Origin: Blattabacterium clevelandi | GTDB taxonomy: Bacteria; Bacteroidota; Bacteroidia; Flavobacteriales; Blattabacteriaceae | Reading direction: 5' to 3' | Length of the DNA stretch: 64,000 bases | NCBI RefSeq assembly: GCF_003268615.1 | Contig: NZ_CP029844.1 | Coordinates: forward strand, 1 to 64,000 | Shown: piece after piece, positions 19,019 to 28,435 of the stretch | Layout: every line of letters begins with the position of its first letter | Numbering within the stretch: the stretch's first letter is position 1 | Notes under the pieces: model-generated | Databases searched by the model: none | The model's input: only the letters and a program-made list of their open reading frames with translations | What the model was told of the DNA's origin: nothing | Translations under genes and position numbers: made by a program

Positions 19019-19762
19019 ATGGTCAAATTAAGTGTGAATTTAAATAAAATAGCAACATTAAGAAATTCAAGAGGAGGAAACATTCCAAATATTTTACAAG
19101 TAGCCATAGATATTCAGAAATTTGGGGCAAATGGGATTACTATTCATCCACGTCCTGATGAAAGGCATATATCCTATAAGGATGTTTATGATATAAAATC
19201 TATTATTACAACTGAATTAAACATTGAAGGGAATCCTATCAATAAATTCATGAAATTAGTATTGGATATTTTACCAAATCAAGTGACATTAGTACCTGAT
19301 TTAGAAAATGTAATAACATCAAATTCCGGATGGAATACAATTCTTTATCAAGATTTTTTAACTGAAAAAATTAATAAGTTGAAAGATCATGGAATTCGTA
19401 CTTCTATATTTTTAGATCCAAATCCAAAATTAGTTTCATATGCGGCTAATACAGGTGCTGATCGAATAGAGTTATATACTGAAAATTTTGCGATAGGATA
19501 CGCCAATAAAAAATGGAATTGTATTCATCCTTATATTATTACAGCAAAAGAAGCTATGAATCATCATTTATTAGTTAATGCTGGACATGATTTAAATTTA
19601 GAAAATATTTCTTTTTTAATTGAAAAAATTCCAAATATCGAAGAAGTATCTATAGGTCATTCTTTGATTAGCGATTCTCTTTATATGGGATTAGAAAATA
19701 CCATTCAAACTTATTTAAAAAAAATTTATAAATCTTGTAAAAAAAAGTCAATAATAGAGTAA
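19019..19762 (+). CDS. pdxJ: Pyridoxine 5'-phosphate synthase
   Basis: Condenses 1-deoxyxylulose 5-phosphate with 3-amino-2-oxopropyl phosphate to form pyridoxine 5'-phosphate, the last ring-forming step of DXP-dependent vitamin B6 synthesis. The 247 residues carry the family blocks LSVNLNKIATLRNSRGG, ITIHPRPDERHI and LVNAGHDLNLEN. Length is normal. It sits three bases before an alpha/beta hydrolase gene, an arrangement common in flavobacteria. With pdxH at 48683 the window holds two steps of this pathway. Confidence 0.96.
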   Translation: MVKLSVNLNKIATLRNSRGGNIPNILQVAIDIQKFGANGITIHPRPDERHISYKDVYDIKSIITTELNIEGNPINKFMKLVLDILPNQVTLVPDLENVITSNSGWNTILYQDFLTEKINKLKDHGIRTSIFLDPNPKLVSYAANTGADRIELYTENFAIGYANKKWNCIHPYIITAKEAMNHHLLVNAGHDLNLENISFLIEKIPNIEEVSIGHSLISDSLYMGLENTIQTYLKKIYKSCKKKSIIE

Positions 19763-19765
19763 AAT

Positions 19766-20539
19766 ATGATTTTACATTCTAAAATTTTGGGAAATGGATT
19801 CCCAATATTAGTTTTTCATGGATTATTTGGTAATGGAGAAAATTGGATATCTTTTGCAAAAAAAATTTCTAAAAAATATCAAGTTCATTTACTTGATATT
19901 AGAAATCATGGAAAAAGTTTTTTTTCAAAAAAAATGGATTATGATCTTATATCAAAAGATATTTTAGAATATATTCGTCATTATAATTTATTTCAAACAA
20001 TATTGATAGGTCATTCTATTGGAGGTAGGGCTGTTATGAAATTTTCCCTCAATTATCCATTGATTCCTAAAAAAATTATAATTGTGGATATTAGTCCTAA
20101 GGCCTATTCTTCTAAATATTATAAAAATATTATTCAAATATTAAAAAGTGTAAATTTTAATGTTATTCAAACAAGAAAAGATCTTGATTTTTTTTTAAAA
20201 CCATTTATTCAAAATGTAGAAGTACGATCATTTTTTTCCAAATGCACTTACAGAAAAAAAAATGGTAAATTATCTTTTTGCTTTTTTTTATTTGGAATTG
20301 AAAAAAATTATTATTCCTTAATTCATCAGGAAATTAAAGATGGTTGTTATAAAAATCCTGTACTTTTTTTACGTGGGGAATATTCTGATTACATTCTTCC
20401 TGAAGATTTTATTTTTATCAAAAAATTATTTCCAAAAGCAAAAATTATGACAGTTAATAAATCTAAACATTGGGTACATATAGATAATCCTATAGATTTT
20501 TATAAAAAAGTATCTGATTTTTTAAACGAAAAAACATAA
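19766..20539 (+). CDS. Alpha/beta-fold hydrolase (YbfF-like esterase)
   Basis: Predicted soluble ester hydrolase. The 257 residues contain the oxyanion-hole region VFHGLFGNGENW, the nucleophile elbow GHSIGG with Ser near residue 83, a likely acidic residue after LRGEYSDYI, and the catalytic His in SKHWVHIDNP near the C-terminus, so the triad looks complete. It is translationally close to pdxJ. The natural substrate is not known; short-chain acyl esters or acyl-CoA are the usual suggestion for the family. Confidence 0.82.
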   Translation: MILHSKILGNGFPILVFHGLFGNGENWISFAKKISKKYQVHLLDIRNHGKSFFSKKMDYDLISKDILEYIRHYNLFQTILIGHSIGGRAVMKFSLNYPLIPKKIIIVDISPKAYSSKYYKNIIQILKSVNFNVIQTRKDLDFFLKPFIQNVEVRSFFSKCTYRKKNGKLSFCFFLFGIEKNYYSLIHQEIKDGCYKNPVLFLRGEYSDYILPEDFIFIKKLFPKAKIMTVNKSKHWVHIDNPIDFYKKVSDFLNEKT

Positions 20540-20605
20540 ATCTTATTTAGGTATTTTTTTAAAAAAATTACATAATTTCTAAATTTGAAAAAAAAAAACA
20601 ATATT

Positions 20606-22882
20606 ATGATCTTGGATATTAAAATGATTCGAAGTTTTTATTCAAATTTAAAATTGAGAATTAATAAAATTCGAAATAAAATAGGTAGGCCTATGAACTA
20701 TTCTGAAAAAATTCTATATTCTCATATTTCAAATAAAATAAATTTAGATAATCAAGATTTTAAGGATTCTTATTTAAATTTTTTTCCGGATCGTTTAGCT
20801 ATGCAAGATGCTACAGCACAAATGACCATACTTCAATTTATGAAAACTGGAAAAAATAAAACAAAAATACCTACAACGGTGCATTGCGATCATCTTATAA
20901 AATCAGTAAATGGAGCAGAAGTAGATTTAAAGGAATCTATAATAGAAAACCAAGAAATTTATGATTTTTTGAAATCGGCATCCAATAAATATGGGATAGG
21001 ATTTTGGACCCCTGGATCAGGAATTATTCATCAAATTATTTTAGAAAATTATGCTTTTCCTGGAGGAATGATGATTGGAACAGATTCTCATACTCCTAAT
21101 GCTGGAGGATTAGGTATGTTAGCTATAGGAATAGGAGGAGCAGATGCAGTAGAGGTTATGTCTGGATCCTTTTTAGAATTAAAAATTCCTAAAATTATTG
21201 GAGTTTATTTAAAAGGGAATTTAAATGGATGGGCTTCTCCTAAAGATGTAATATTAAAATTATCTGGAATTTTAGGTGTTTCAGGAGCTAAAGGTTTTAT
21301 TATTGAATATTTTGGAGATGGTATAGAAAGTATTTCATGTACAGGTAAGGCAACTATATGTAACATGGGTGCTGAAGTTGGAGCTACTTCTTCTTTATTC
21401 CCATATGATCCAAAAATGAGGATTTTTTTAGATCAAAGTGGAAGAAAAGAAATATCTGAAATGGCAGATGAATTAAGCCAATTTTTAAAATCAGATAGAG
21501 AAGTAAATAACAATCCATATCAATATTATGATAAAATAATAGAAATAGATTTAAATATATTAGAACCGCATATAAATGGACCATTTACTCCTGATCGTGC
21601 TATTCCAATTTCTAAAATGAAAGAAGAAGTGATAAAAAATAATTGGCCTATTAAAATAGAAGTAGGATTAATCGGATCTTGTACAAATTCTTCTTATGAA
21701 GATCTATCAAAATCCATTTCTATTATTAAACAAGCAAAAAAAAAAAGATTAAAAATTTCTTCTGAATTTTTAATAACTCCAGGATCTGAAAAAGTATATC
21801 GTTTAATAAAAGAACAAGGATTTATTTCTATTTTTCATAAAATAGGTGCAAAAATTTTTTCTAATTCTTGTGGTCCTTGCATTGGACAATGGGGTAGAAA
21901 AAAAAATCATAAAAAAAGAAAAAATACAATTATTCATTCTTTTAATAGAAATTTTTCATCCCGTAATGATGGAAATCCAAAAACACATGCTTTTATAGCA
22001 TCTCCGGAAATTGTTACTGCCTTAATTTTTTCCGGATATTTAACTTTTGATCCTCGAACAGATAAATTAAAAAATGAAATAGGAGAATATATAAAATTTG
22101 AAGAACCAAAATCTATAGATCTTCCTATTTGTAAAAATTTTAATTTAAAAACCTTAGGATACGAAAATCCAGAAAAAAATGGAAAAAATATATCTGTATA
22201 TATAAATCCAAAATCAAAAAGAATACAAGAATTATCTGAATTTCCTTTTTGGAATAGAAAAAATTTATTAAATATTAGACTTTTAATAAAAGTAAAAGGA
22301 AAATGTACCACAGACCATATTTCTATGGCAGGACCATGGCTTAAATACAGAGGTCATCTTGAGAAAATTTCTGAAAATTTATTAATTGGAGCTGTTAATG
22401 CTTTTAATAATAAAATGAATAAAATAAAAAATATTTTTACAGGAAATTATGGAACAGTTCCCGATACTGCTAAATTTTATAAATTAAAAAAAATTCCAAC
22501 TTTAATTGTTGGAGATGAAAATTATGGAGAAGGCTCTTCAAGAGAACATGCTGCTATGGAACCTCGTTTTTTAGGAGTCCGTATAGTTCTTGTAAAATCT
22601 TTTTCCAGAATACATGAAACTAATTTAAAAAAACAAGGAATTTTAGCTTTAACTTTTTTGAATTCTTCCGATTATTATAAAATTAAAGAAGAGGATATTT
22701 TTCATTTCTATATAAAAGATTTGCGTCCTAAAAAAAATATTGATGTAGAATTGATTCATAATAATGGAAAAATAGAGAAAATAAAAGTACAACATTCTTA
22801 TAATAAAAGACAAATTCAATGGTTTATATTTGGCTCTTTTTTAAATTTTATTCGAGAAAAAAATAAAAATAATTTTATATGA
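20606..22882 (+). CDS. acnA: Aconitate hydratase
   Basis: TCA-cycle enzyme that interconverts citrate and isocitrate with a [4Fe-4S] cluster. The 758-residue protein resembles the mitochondrial-type aconitase of Bacteroidota. Cluster ligands are visible in GLIGSCTNSSYED and SNSCGPCIGQWG; the swivel domain carries GEGSSREHAAMEPR. I choose ATG 20606 because homologues start at M-x-x-D-I-x-MI; an in-frame TTG seven codons upstream is less likely. It opens a long co-oriented run that ends in the Suf genes, which could supply its cluster. The symbol follows common usage; the clade is not strictly E. coli AcnA. Confidence 0.93.
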   Translation: MILDIKMIRSFYSNLKLRINKIRNKIGRPMNYSEKILYSHISNKINLDNQDFKDSYLNFFPDRLAMQDATAQMTILQFMKTGKNKTKIPTTVHCDHLIKSVNGAEVDLKESIIENQEIYDFLKSASNKYGIGFWTPGSGIIHQIILENYAFPGGMMIGTDSHTPNAGGLGMLAIGIGGADAVEVMSGSFLELKIPKIIGVYLKGNLNGWASPKDVILKLSGILGVSGAKGFIIEYFGDGIESISCTGKATICNMGAEVGATSSLFPYDPKMRIFLDQSGRKEISEMADELSQFLKSDREVNNNPYQYYDKIIEIDLNILEPHINGPFTPDRAIPISKMKEEVIKNNWPIKIEVGLIGSCTNSSYEDLSKSISIIKQAKKKRLKISSEFLITPGSEKVYRLIKEQGFISIFHKIGAKIFSNSCGPCIGQWGRKKNHKKRKNTIIHSFNRNFSSRNDGNPKTHAFIASPEIVTALIFSGYLTFDPRTDKLKNEIGEYIKFEEPKSIDLPICKNFNLKTLGYENPEKNGKNISVYINPKSKRIQELSEFPFWNRKNLLNIRLLIKVKGKCTTDHISMAGPWLKYRGHLEKISENLLIGAVNAFNNKMNKIKNIFTGNYGTVPDTAKFYKLKKIPTLIVGDENYGEGSSREHAAMEPRFLGVRIVLVKSFSRIHETNLKKQGILALTFLNSSDYYKIKEEDIFHFYIKDLRPKKNIDVELIHNNGKIEKIKVQHSYNKRQIQWFIFGSFLNFIREKNKNNFI

Positions 22883-23097
22883 ATATTATCCATATTTTTT
22901 TATTAAAAAGTATTCGAATTTATCAAATAGTAATATCTCCCTGGATAGGAAAACATTGTAGATATATACCAACTTGTTCTGATTATATGATTCAATCTTT
23001 AATAAAATATAGCTTTTTTAAAGCAATTTTAATGAGTTTGAAAAGAATTTTTAGATGTTATCCATGGGGTAATTCAGGATACGATCCTATAAAATAA
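22879..23097 (+). CDS. yidD: Membrane protein insertion efficiency factor YidD
   Basis: Small membrane-associated protein that aids insertion of proteins through YidC. The 72 residues show the compact family signature: PWIGKHCRYIPTCSDYM with its conserved Cys residues, a short amphipathic segment, and the closing CYPWGNSGYDPI. It overlaps the aconitase stop by four bases and is followed by lgt six bases later. In many bacteria yidD sits with rpmH and rnpA; here rpmH is 12 kb away. Confidence 0.95.
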   Translation: MNIIHIFLLKSIRIYQIVISPWIGKHCRYIPTCSDYMIQSLIKYSFFKAILMSLKRIFRCYPWGNSGYDPIK

Positions 23098-23102
23098 AAA
23101 TT

Positions 23103-23972
23103 ATGTTAAAATATATTAATTGGGATCCTATCCATAAATTTATTTTATGGAAAGGGGTTTCTATACATGTTTATAGTTTAATGTTTTTTCTATCTTTTGT
23201 AATAGGATGGTATATTATGAAATATATTTATAAAATAGAAAAAATTAATCAAAAGTATTTAGATACTTTATTGGTATATACAGTTTTAGGAACTATTATA
23301 GGAGCGAGATTAGGACAGATATTTTTTTATGATTTTTCATATTTTTCAGATCATTGGATAGAAGCTTTTTTTCCTGTAAAAGAAAACTATTCTCAATTAG
23401 GAATCATCAAAGGTTATGAATTTATTGGTTATAGAGGATTATCTAGTCATGGAGCTACTATAGGAATTATTTTATCTATTTTTTTTTATAGTAAAAAAAT
23501 ACTTAAAAAATCCTTTTTTTGGTTATGTGATAGATTATGTATTGTAGCTACATTATCTGCAGTTTTTATAAGAATTGGTAATTTTTTCAATTCTGAAATT
23601 GTAGGAATTCCATGCAATTCTTCTTTACCTTGGTCCGTTAAATTTTTACAAATGGATACAGGATATGGAGAAATAGTTCCTAGACATCCAACTCAAATAT
23701 ATGAATCTATTATTTATTTTTTACTTTTTTTATTTTTATATTCTTTATATAGAAAAAAAAATATTAGAAATATTACTGGATATATATCTGGAATTTTTTT
23801 TATTTTACTTTGGTCTTCTCGGTTTTTATTAGAATTTATTAAAGAACCACAAGGAGATGAAATCATAAATATGTACTCTCTAAATACGGGGCAATGGCTT
23901 AGTATACCATGCATTATTTTTGGAATATTTATTCTTTATTTTTCTAGAAAAAATAAAAGTTTTTTTTCATGA
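23103..23972 (+). CDS. lgt: Prolipoprotein diacylglyceryl transferase
   Basis: Integral membrane enzyme that transfers diacylglycerol from phosphatidylglycerol to the lipobox Cys, the first step of lipoprotein maturation. The 289 residues form about seven membrane spans. Conserved elements include the GARLGQIFFYDF block, GLSSHGATIGI, the RIGNFFNSEIVG signature with the catalytic region, and PRHPTQIYE. It overlaps the following DUF192 gene by four bases. It pairs functionally with lnt at 6893. Confidence 0.95.
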   Translation: MLKYINWDPIHKFILWKGVSIHVYSLMFFLSFVIGWYIMKYIYKIEKINQKYLDTLLVYTVLGTIIGARLGQIFFYDFSYFSDHWIEAFFPVKENYSQLGIIKGYEFIGYRGLSSHGATIGIILSIFFYSKKILKKSFFWLCDRLCIVATLSAVFIRIGNFFNSEIVGIPCNSSLPWSVKFLQMDTGYGEIVPRHPTQIYESIIYFLLFLFLYSLYRKKNIRNITGYISGIFFILLWSSRFLLEFIKEPQGDEIINMYSLNTGQWLSIPCIIFGIFILYFSRKNKSFFS

Positions 23973-24493
23973 AAAAAACAAAAATTTTATTTTTATTTAT
24001 TTTATTTTTTCTTTTTTCTGCTTCTGAAAAAAGTGAAAATGAAGAATCCTTATTTTTTTATGTAGGAGATCAATTAGAAATTGAATTTTTAAAACATGGA
24101 GAATTGTATATGAAAAATGAAAATTTTTTTATAAAAAAAATTGATGTAGAATTAGCCAATAAAGCTATAGAAATAAAAAATGGATTAATGTATAGATCTT
24201 TTTTAAAAGAAAATAGAGGAATGTTATTTTTATTAACCAATAAAGAAGATATTCATCAAATAAATATGAAAAATATGCGAATTCCTTTAGATATTATTTA
24301 TATTGATTATTTTAATACCATTGTTTTGATCAATAAATATGTTTATCCTATGAATAGAATAGAAAAAATTAATGAAATTAATATTCCTAGAATAAAATAT
24401 ATTTTGGAAATTAATGCTGGTATGGCAGATAAGTGGGGTATACAACAAGGAAAAACAAAAATTTTTTTAACAAATACAAATAATAAATATTGA
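23969..24493 (+). CDS. DUF192 family secreted protein
   Basis: A 174-residue protein with an N-terminal hydrophobic signal (KKTKILFLFILFFLFSAS) and one DUF192 domain from about residue 60. Family marks are GLMYRSFLKENRGMLFLL, MKNMRIPLDIIYID and the terminal AGMADKWGIQQG. No lipobox Cys is seen, so it is probably periplasmic or anchored by an uncleaved signal. The biochemical function of the family is unknown. It overlaps lgt and precedes sufA by 40 bases. Confidence 0.82.
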   Translation: MKKTKILFLFILFFLFSASEKSENEESLFFYVGDQLEIEFLKHGELYMKNENFFIKKIDVELANKAIEIKNGLMYRSFLKENRGMLFLLTNKEDIHQINMKNMRIPLDIIYIDYFNTIVLINKYVYPMNRIEKINEINIPRIKYILEINAGMADKWGIQQGKTKIFLTNTNNKY

Positions 24494-24533
24494 ATATTAT
24501 TTAACTTTAAAAATTTAAAATTTTATAATCATT

Positions 24534-24863
24534 ATGGTTTTTATATCTGATCAAGCTAAAAATAAATTGATTTCCATTATGAAAGAAGAAGGACTCTATA
24601 ATGATCTTTCTTTCGTCAGATTTGGTGTTAAAAACGGAGGATGTTCTGGTTTATCTTATGAACTTACTTTTGATAAAAAAAAGAAAAAAGAAGATAAACT
24701 TTTTAAATATGAAGGAATGAAAATATTAGTAGATGAAAATAGTTTCCCTTATTTAGTTGGAATAACATTAGAATATTCAGGGGGATTGAATGGAAAAGGA
24801 TTTTACTTTAAAAATCCTAATGCTAAACATACTTGTGGATGCGGAAAAAGTTTTTCATCTTAA
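24534..24863 (+). CDS. sufA: A-type Fe-S cluster carrier SufA/IscA
   Basis: HesB/IscA family protein that receives Fe-S clusters from the SufBCD scaffold and passes them to target enzymes. The 109 residues hold the three invariant Cys positions, one in NGGCSGLSYEL near residue 42 and two in the C-terminal HTCGCGKSF. Length and motif spacing are normal. It opens the Suf set sufA-B-C-D-S and lies 21 bases before sufB. Possible clients here include aconitase, encoded just upstream. Confidence 0.93.
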   Translation: MVFISDQAKNKLISIMKEEGLYNDLSFVRFGVKNGGCSGLSYELTFDKKKKKEDKLFKYEGMKILVDENSFPYLVGITLEYSGGLNGKGFYFKNPNAKHTCGCGKSFSS

Positions 24864-24884
24864 TCTGAGTTATATTCCTATTAT

Positions 24885-26327
24885 ATGAAAAAAAGAAATA
24901 AAGTATTGGATAATTTTACTAGTTCTGATTATGAGTATAAATATGGATTTTATACTCCAATAGAATCGGATAAAATTCCAGCAGGATTAAATGAAAATAT
25001 TATTCGAAAAATATCAGAAAAAAAGGAAGAACCAATATGGATGTTAAATTGGAGATTAGAATCCTATTCTATATGGAAAAAAATGAAAGAGCCAAATTGG
25101 GCAAATATAAAATATAAAAAACCAAATTTTCAAGAAATAAGTTATTATTCATCCCCCAAAAAAAAAATAGATCTAAATAATTTAGATCAAATGGATCCAG
25201 AATTATTAGATACATTTAATAAATTAGGAGTTCCTATAAAAAAAAATATTTCTAAAATTGCGACAGATATAGTCTTAGATTCCGTTTCTTTGGTTACTAC
25301 ATTTCAAAAAAAATTGGAGGATTATGGAATTATATTTTGTTCTATTAATGATGCTTTAAAAAAATTTCCAGATCTTGTAAAAAAATATTTAGGTTCTGTA
25401 GTTTCAAAAAAAGATAATTTTTATGCAGCTCTTAATTCAGCTGTATTTTCAGATGGATCTTTTTGTTATGTTCCAAAAGGAATTCGATGTCCTATGGAAT
25501 TGTCTACATACTTTCGTATTAACGAAAATGGAACTGGTCAATTTGAAAGAACTTTAATTATTGCAGATAAAGAATCTTATGTTAGTTATTTAGAAGGATG
25601 TACTGCACCAAAAAGAAAAGAAAATCAATTACACGCTGCTGTAGTAGAAATTATTGCTTTGGAGAATTCTGAAATTAAATACTCTACTGTTCAAAATTGG
25701 TACCCTGGTAATAAAGAAGGTATAGGTGGTGTTTTCAATTTTGTAACAAAACGTGGATTATGTGAAAAAAAAGCTAAAATATCTTGGATACAAGTAGAAA
25801 TGGGGTCTTCTATTACTTGGAAATATCCATCTTGTATTCTAAAAGGGGATTCTTCTATTGGGGAATTTTATTCTTTAGCCTTAACCAAAGATTTTCAACA
25901 AGCGGATACAGGGACGAAGATGATTCATCTTGGAAAAGATACGAAAAGTGTAATTATATCAAAGGGGATATCTTCTGGAAAATCTAAAAATAATTATAGG
26001 GGTTTAGTGAAAATTTCTTCTAAAGCTATAAAATCACGTAATTATTCTCAATGTGATTCTTTATTAATAGGAAATCAATGTCAAGCACATACTTTTCCAT
26101 ACATAAATGTCTATAATTCTAATTCTCAAGTAGAACATGAAGCGACTACTTCAAAAATTGGAGAAGATCAGATTTTTTATTGTAATCAACGAGGAATTGA
26201 TACAGAAAGAGCAATTTTTCTTATTATAAATGGTTTTAGTAATGAAGTTTTAAAGAAATTACCAATGGAATTTGCAGTGGAAGCTCAAAATCTTTTGGAA
26301 ATTTCTTTAGAGGGATCTATTGGATAA
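24885..26327 (+). CDS. sufB: Fe-S cluster assembly scaffold SufB
   Basis: Core scaffold of the SufBC2D complex on which Fe-S clusters are built. The 480 residues form the beta-helix family fold with blocks such as [38 protein letters not shown] and [20 protein letters not shown]. The conserved Cys in the FYCNQRGI region near the C-terminus is present. It overlaps the longest open frame of sufC by eight bases. SufB is the most conserved member of this operon and is usually essential when no Isc system exists. Confidence 0.97.
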   Translation: MKKRNKVLDNFTSSDYEYKYGFYTPIESDKIPAGLNENIIRKISEKKEEPIWMLNWRLESYSIWKKMKEPNWANIKYKKPNFQEISYYSSPKKKIDLNNLDQMDPELLDTFNKLGVPIKKNISKIATDIVLDSVSLVTTFQKKLEDYGIIFCSINDALKKFPDLVKKYLGSVVSKKDNFYAALNSAVFSDGSFCYVPKGIRCPMELSTYFRINENGTGQFERTLIIADKESYVSYLEGCTAPKRKENQLHAAVVEIIALENSEIKYSTVQNWYPGNKEGIGGVFNFVTKRGLCEKKAKISWIQVEMGSSITWKYPSCILKGDSSIGEFYSLALTKDFQQADTGTKMIHLGKDTKSVIISKGISSGKSKNNYRGLVKISSKAIKSRNYSQCDSLLIGNQCQAHTFPYINVYNSNSQVEHEATTSKIGEDQIFYCNQRGIDTERAIFLIINGFSNEVLKKLPMEFAVEAQNLLEISLEGSIG

Positions 26328-26352
26328 CAGAAAAAATATTTTAAAAAATTAT

Positions 26353-27123
26353 ATGTTGGTTATCAACAATTTACATGTTTCTATAGAAAATAAAAAAATT
26401 CTTAAGGGAATTGATTTGAAAATTAATTCAGGAGAAATTCATGTAATTATGGGTCCTAATGGTTCTGGAAAAAGTACATTAGCTTCTGTTATTGCAGGTA
26501 AAAAAGAATATAATATCATTAAAGGAAATATTTATTTTCAGAATCAAAATTTATTAAATTTTTCTCCAGAAGAACGTGCACATTTGGGTATTTTTTTATC
26601 TTTTCAACATCCAGTAGAAATACCTGGAATTTCTGTAATTAATTTTATTAAAACAGCTATTAATGAATCTCGTAAAGCAAGAGGATTGGATAAAATGCCC
26701 GCTAAAGAAATACTTTTTAAAATGAAAGAAAAATCTGTACTTTTAAATGTTGAAAAAAATTTTTTTTATCGATCATTGAATGAAGGATTTTCAGGAGGAG
26801 AAAAAAAACGAAATGAAATATTTCAAATGTCTATGTTGGATCCATTATTATCTGTTTTAGATGAAGTAGATTCAGGATTAGATATAGATGCATTACGTAT
26901 TGTTTCAAATGGAATTAATACGTTAAAAAATAATCAAAATTCTATTTTAATTATTACTCATTATAAGAGATTATTAGATTATTTATTTTCAGATTATATA
27001 ATACATATTTTATATGATGGAAAAATAATTAAATCTGGAAATAAACAATTAGCTGATAAATTAGAAAAAAAAGGATATAATTGGATTATAAATGAAAATA
27101 AAGAAAATTATTTATCTAATTAA
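26353..27123 (+). CDS. sufC: Fe-S assembly ATPase SufC
   Basis: ABC-type ATPase that drives shape changes in the SufB-SufD core. The 256 residues carry Walker A GPNGSGKST, the Q loop region FLSFQHPVEIPG, the signature FSGGEKKRNE, Walker B LSVLDEVDSGLDIDA and the switch His in ITHYKR. I use ATG 26353, where homologues start; an in-frame TTG at 26320 would extend it into sufB. There is no membrane domain, as expected for this soluble ABC protein. Confidence 0.96.
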   Translation: MLVINNLHVSIENKKILKGIDLKINSGEIHVIMGPNGSGKSTLASVIAGKKEYNIIKGNIYFQNQNLLNFSPEERAHLGIFLSFQHPVEIPGISVINFIKTAINESRKARGLDKMPAKEILFKMKEKSVLLNVEKNFFYRSLNEGFSGGEKKRNEIFQMSMLDPLLSVLDEVDSGLDIDALRIVSNGINTLKNNQNSILIITHYKRLLDYLFSDYIIHILYDGKIIKSGNKQLADKLEKKGYNWIINENKENYLSN

Positions 27124-27133
27124 TTAGATTCTA

Positions 27134-28432
27134 ATGTTATTAAAAGATAGAATTATCTCATCATTTTCAGAATTAAATTTTAGTAAAAAGGATCCCTATT
27201 TATCTAAATTACGATATCAATCAATCAACTTTTTTAAGAAAAATGGATTCCCATCTTCTGAAAATGAAGAATGGAGAGAGACGGATATAAATTCAATTAT
27301 TAATCAAGACTATAAGATTTTTTCAAAAAAAAACAAAAATTTAGAATATCATAAAATCGAAAAAATGGTTTTTCTAAAAGAAAAAAATTCTTTTCTTCTT
27401 ATTTTTATTGATGGAAAATATAATTCTTATCTATCCCATAAATATAATAATAAAATAAAAAATATTATTTTATCCAATATTTATTCACAAAAAGAAGAAA
27501 AAATTAAAAAATTTTATGGTAAGCTATTACGTAAATATGATGCTTTTAATAGTTTAAATACTATTTTTTCAAATGATGGAGGATATATTTATATTCCTAA
27601 TAATGTTTATTTAAAAACTCCTATAGAAATATTACATATTTATACAGGAGTAGAATCAAAAATTCTATTAAATCCAAGAAATTTAATTATAGTAGGTAAA
27701 TCATCTAAGGTAAAAATTATTGAACATCATAAATCTTTAAAAAGACATTTATTATTGATCAATTCTGTTAGTGAAATTTATGCATTTGATAATAGTGAAA
27801 TAGAATATTATAAAATTCAAGATGATATCAAAGGATATAATTTGATAGATAATACTTTTATTCAACAAAAATTATATAGTAAATGTTCAATTCATACTTT
27901 TTCTTTTCAAGGAAATTTTATCAGAAATAATCTAAATTTTTATTCTACCGGAGAAAATACTTCTTCTTCATTGTATGGAATTTCTCTTTTATCAGGAAAA
28001 CAATTGATAGATCATCATACATTAATAGATCACTTATATTCAAATTCTCATAGTTTTCAATTATATAAAAGTATTTTATTAGAAAAATCTAAAAGTATTT
28101 TTAATGGAAAAATACTTGTTGAAAAAGGAATAAAAGGAATTAATGCTTTTCAGAAAAGTAATAATATTCTTCTTTCTGATGAAGCTTGTATATATGCAAA
28201 ACCTCAATTAGAAATATTTTCTAATGAAGTGAAATGTTCACATGGTTGTACTATTGGGAATTTTCATGAATCTGATTTATTTTATTTTCAATCAAGAGGA
28301 ATTTCAGAAAAAGTAGGAAAGGTTTTATTATTACTTTCTATTTTAGAGGAAGTATTAAAACCTATTAATATTTTAAAATTGAAAAATATAGTTTCTAATA
28401 AAATAAAAAAAAAATTAGGCATATATTTATAG
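27134..28432 (+). CDS. sufD: Fe-S assembly protein SufD
   Basis: SufB paralogue that forms a heterodimer with it in the scaffold and is linked to iron acquisition. The 432 residues are diverged at the N-terminus but hold the C-terminal family region, with HHTLIDH, FNGKILVEKGIKGINAFQ and CSHGCTIGNFHESDLFYFQSRG. The conserved His in the HHTLIDH segment is visible. It follows sufC by ten bases and precedes sufS by three, consistent with one transcript. Confidence 0.94.
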   Translation: MLLKDRIISSFSELNFSKKDPYLSKLRYQSINFFKKNGFPSSENEEWRETDINSIINQDYKIFSKKNKNLEYHKIEKMVFLKEKNSFLLIFIDGKYNSYLSHKYNNKIKNIILSNIYSQKEEKIKKFYGKLLRKYDAFNSLNTIFSNDGGYIYIPNNVYLKTPIEILHIYTGVESKILLNPRNLIIVGKSSKVKIIEHHKSLKRHLLLINSVSEIYAFDNSEIEYYKIQDDIKGYNLIDNTFIQQKLYSKCSIHTFSFQGNFIRNNLNFYSTGENTSSSLYGISLLSGKQLIDHHTLIDHLYSNSHSFQLYKSILLEKSKSIFNGKILVEKGIKGINAFQKSNNILLSDEACIYAKPQLEIFSNEVKCSHGCTIGNFHESDLFYFQSRGISEKVGKVLLLLSILEEVLKPINILKLKNIVSNKIKKKLGIYL

Positions 28433-28435
28433 TAT

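Noticed and set aside
21934..22311. Minus-strand open frame of 125 codons inside aconitase
   Set aside because: It is antisense to well-conserved aconitase sequence and has no recognisable product.
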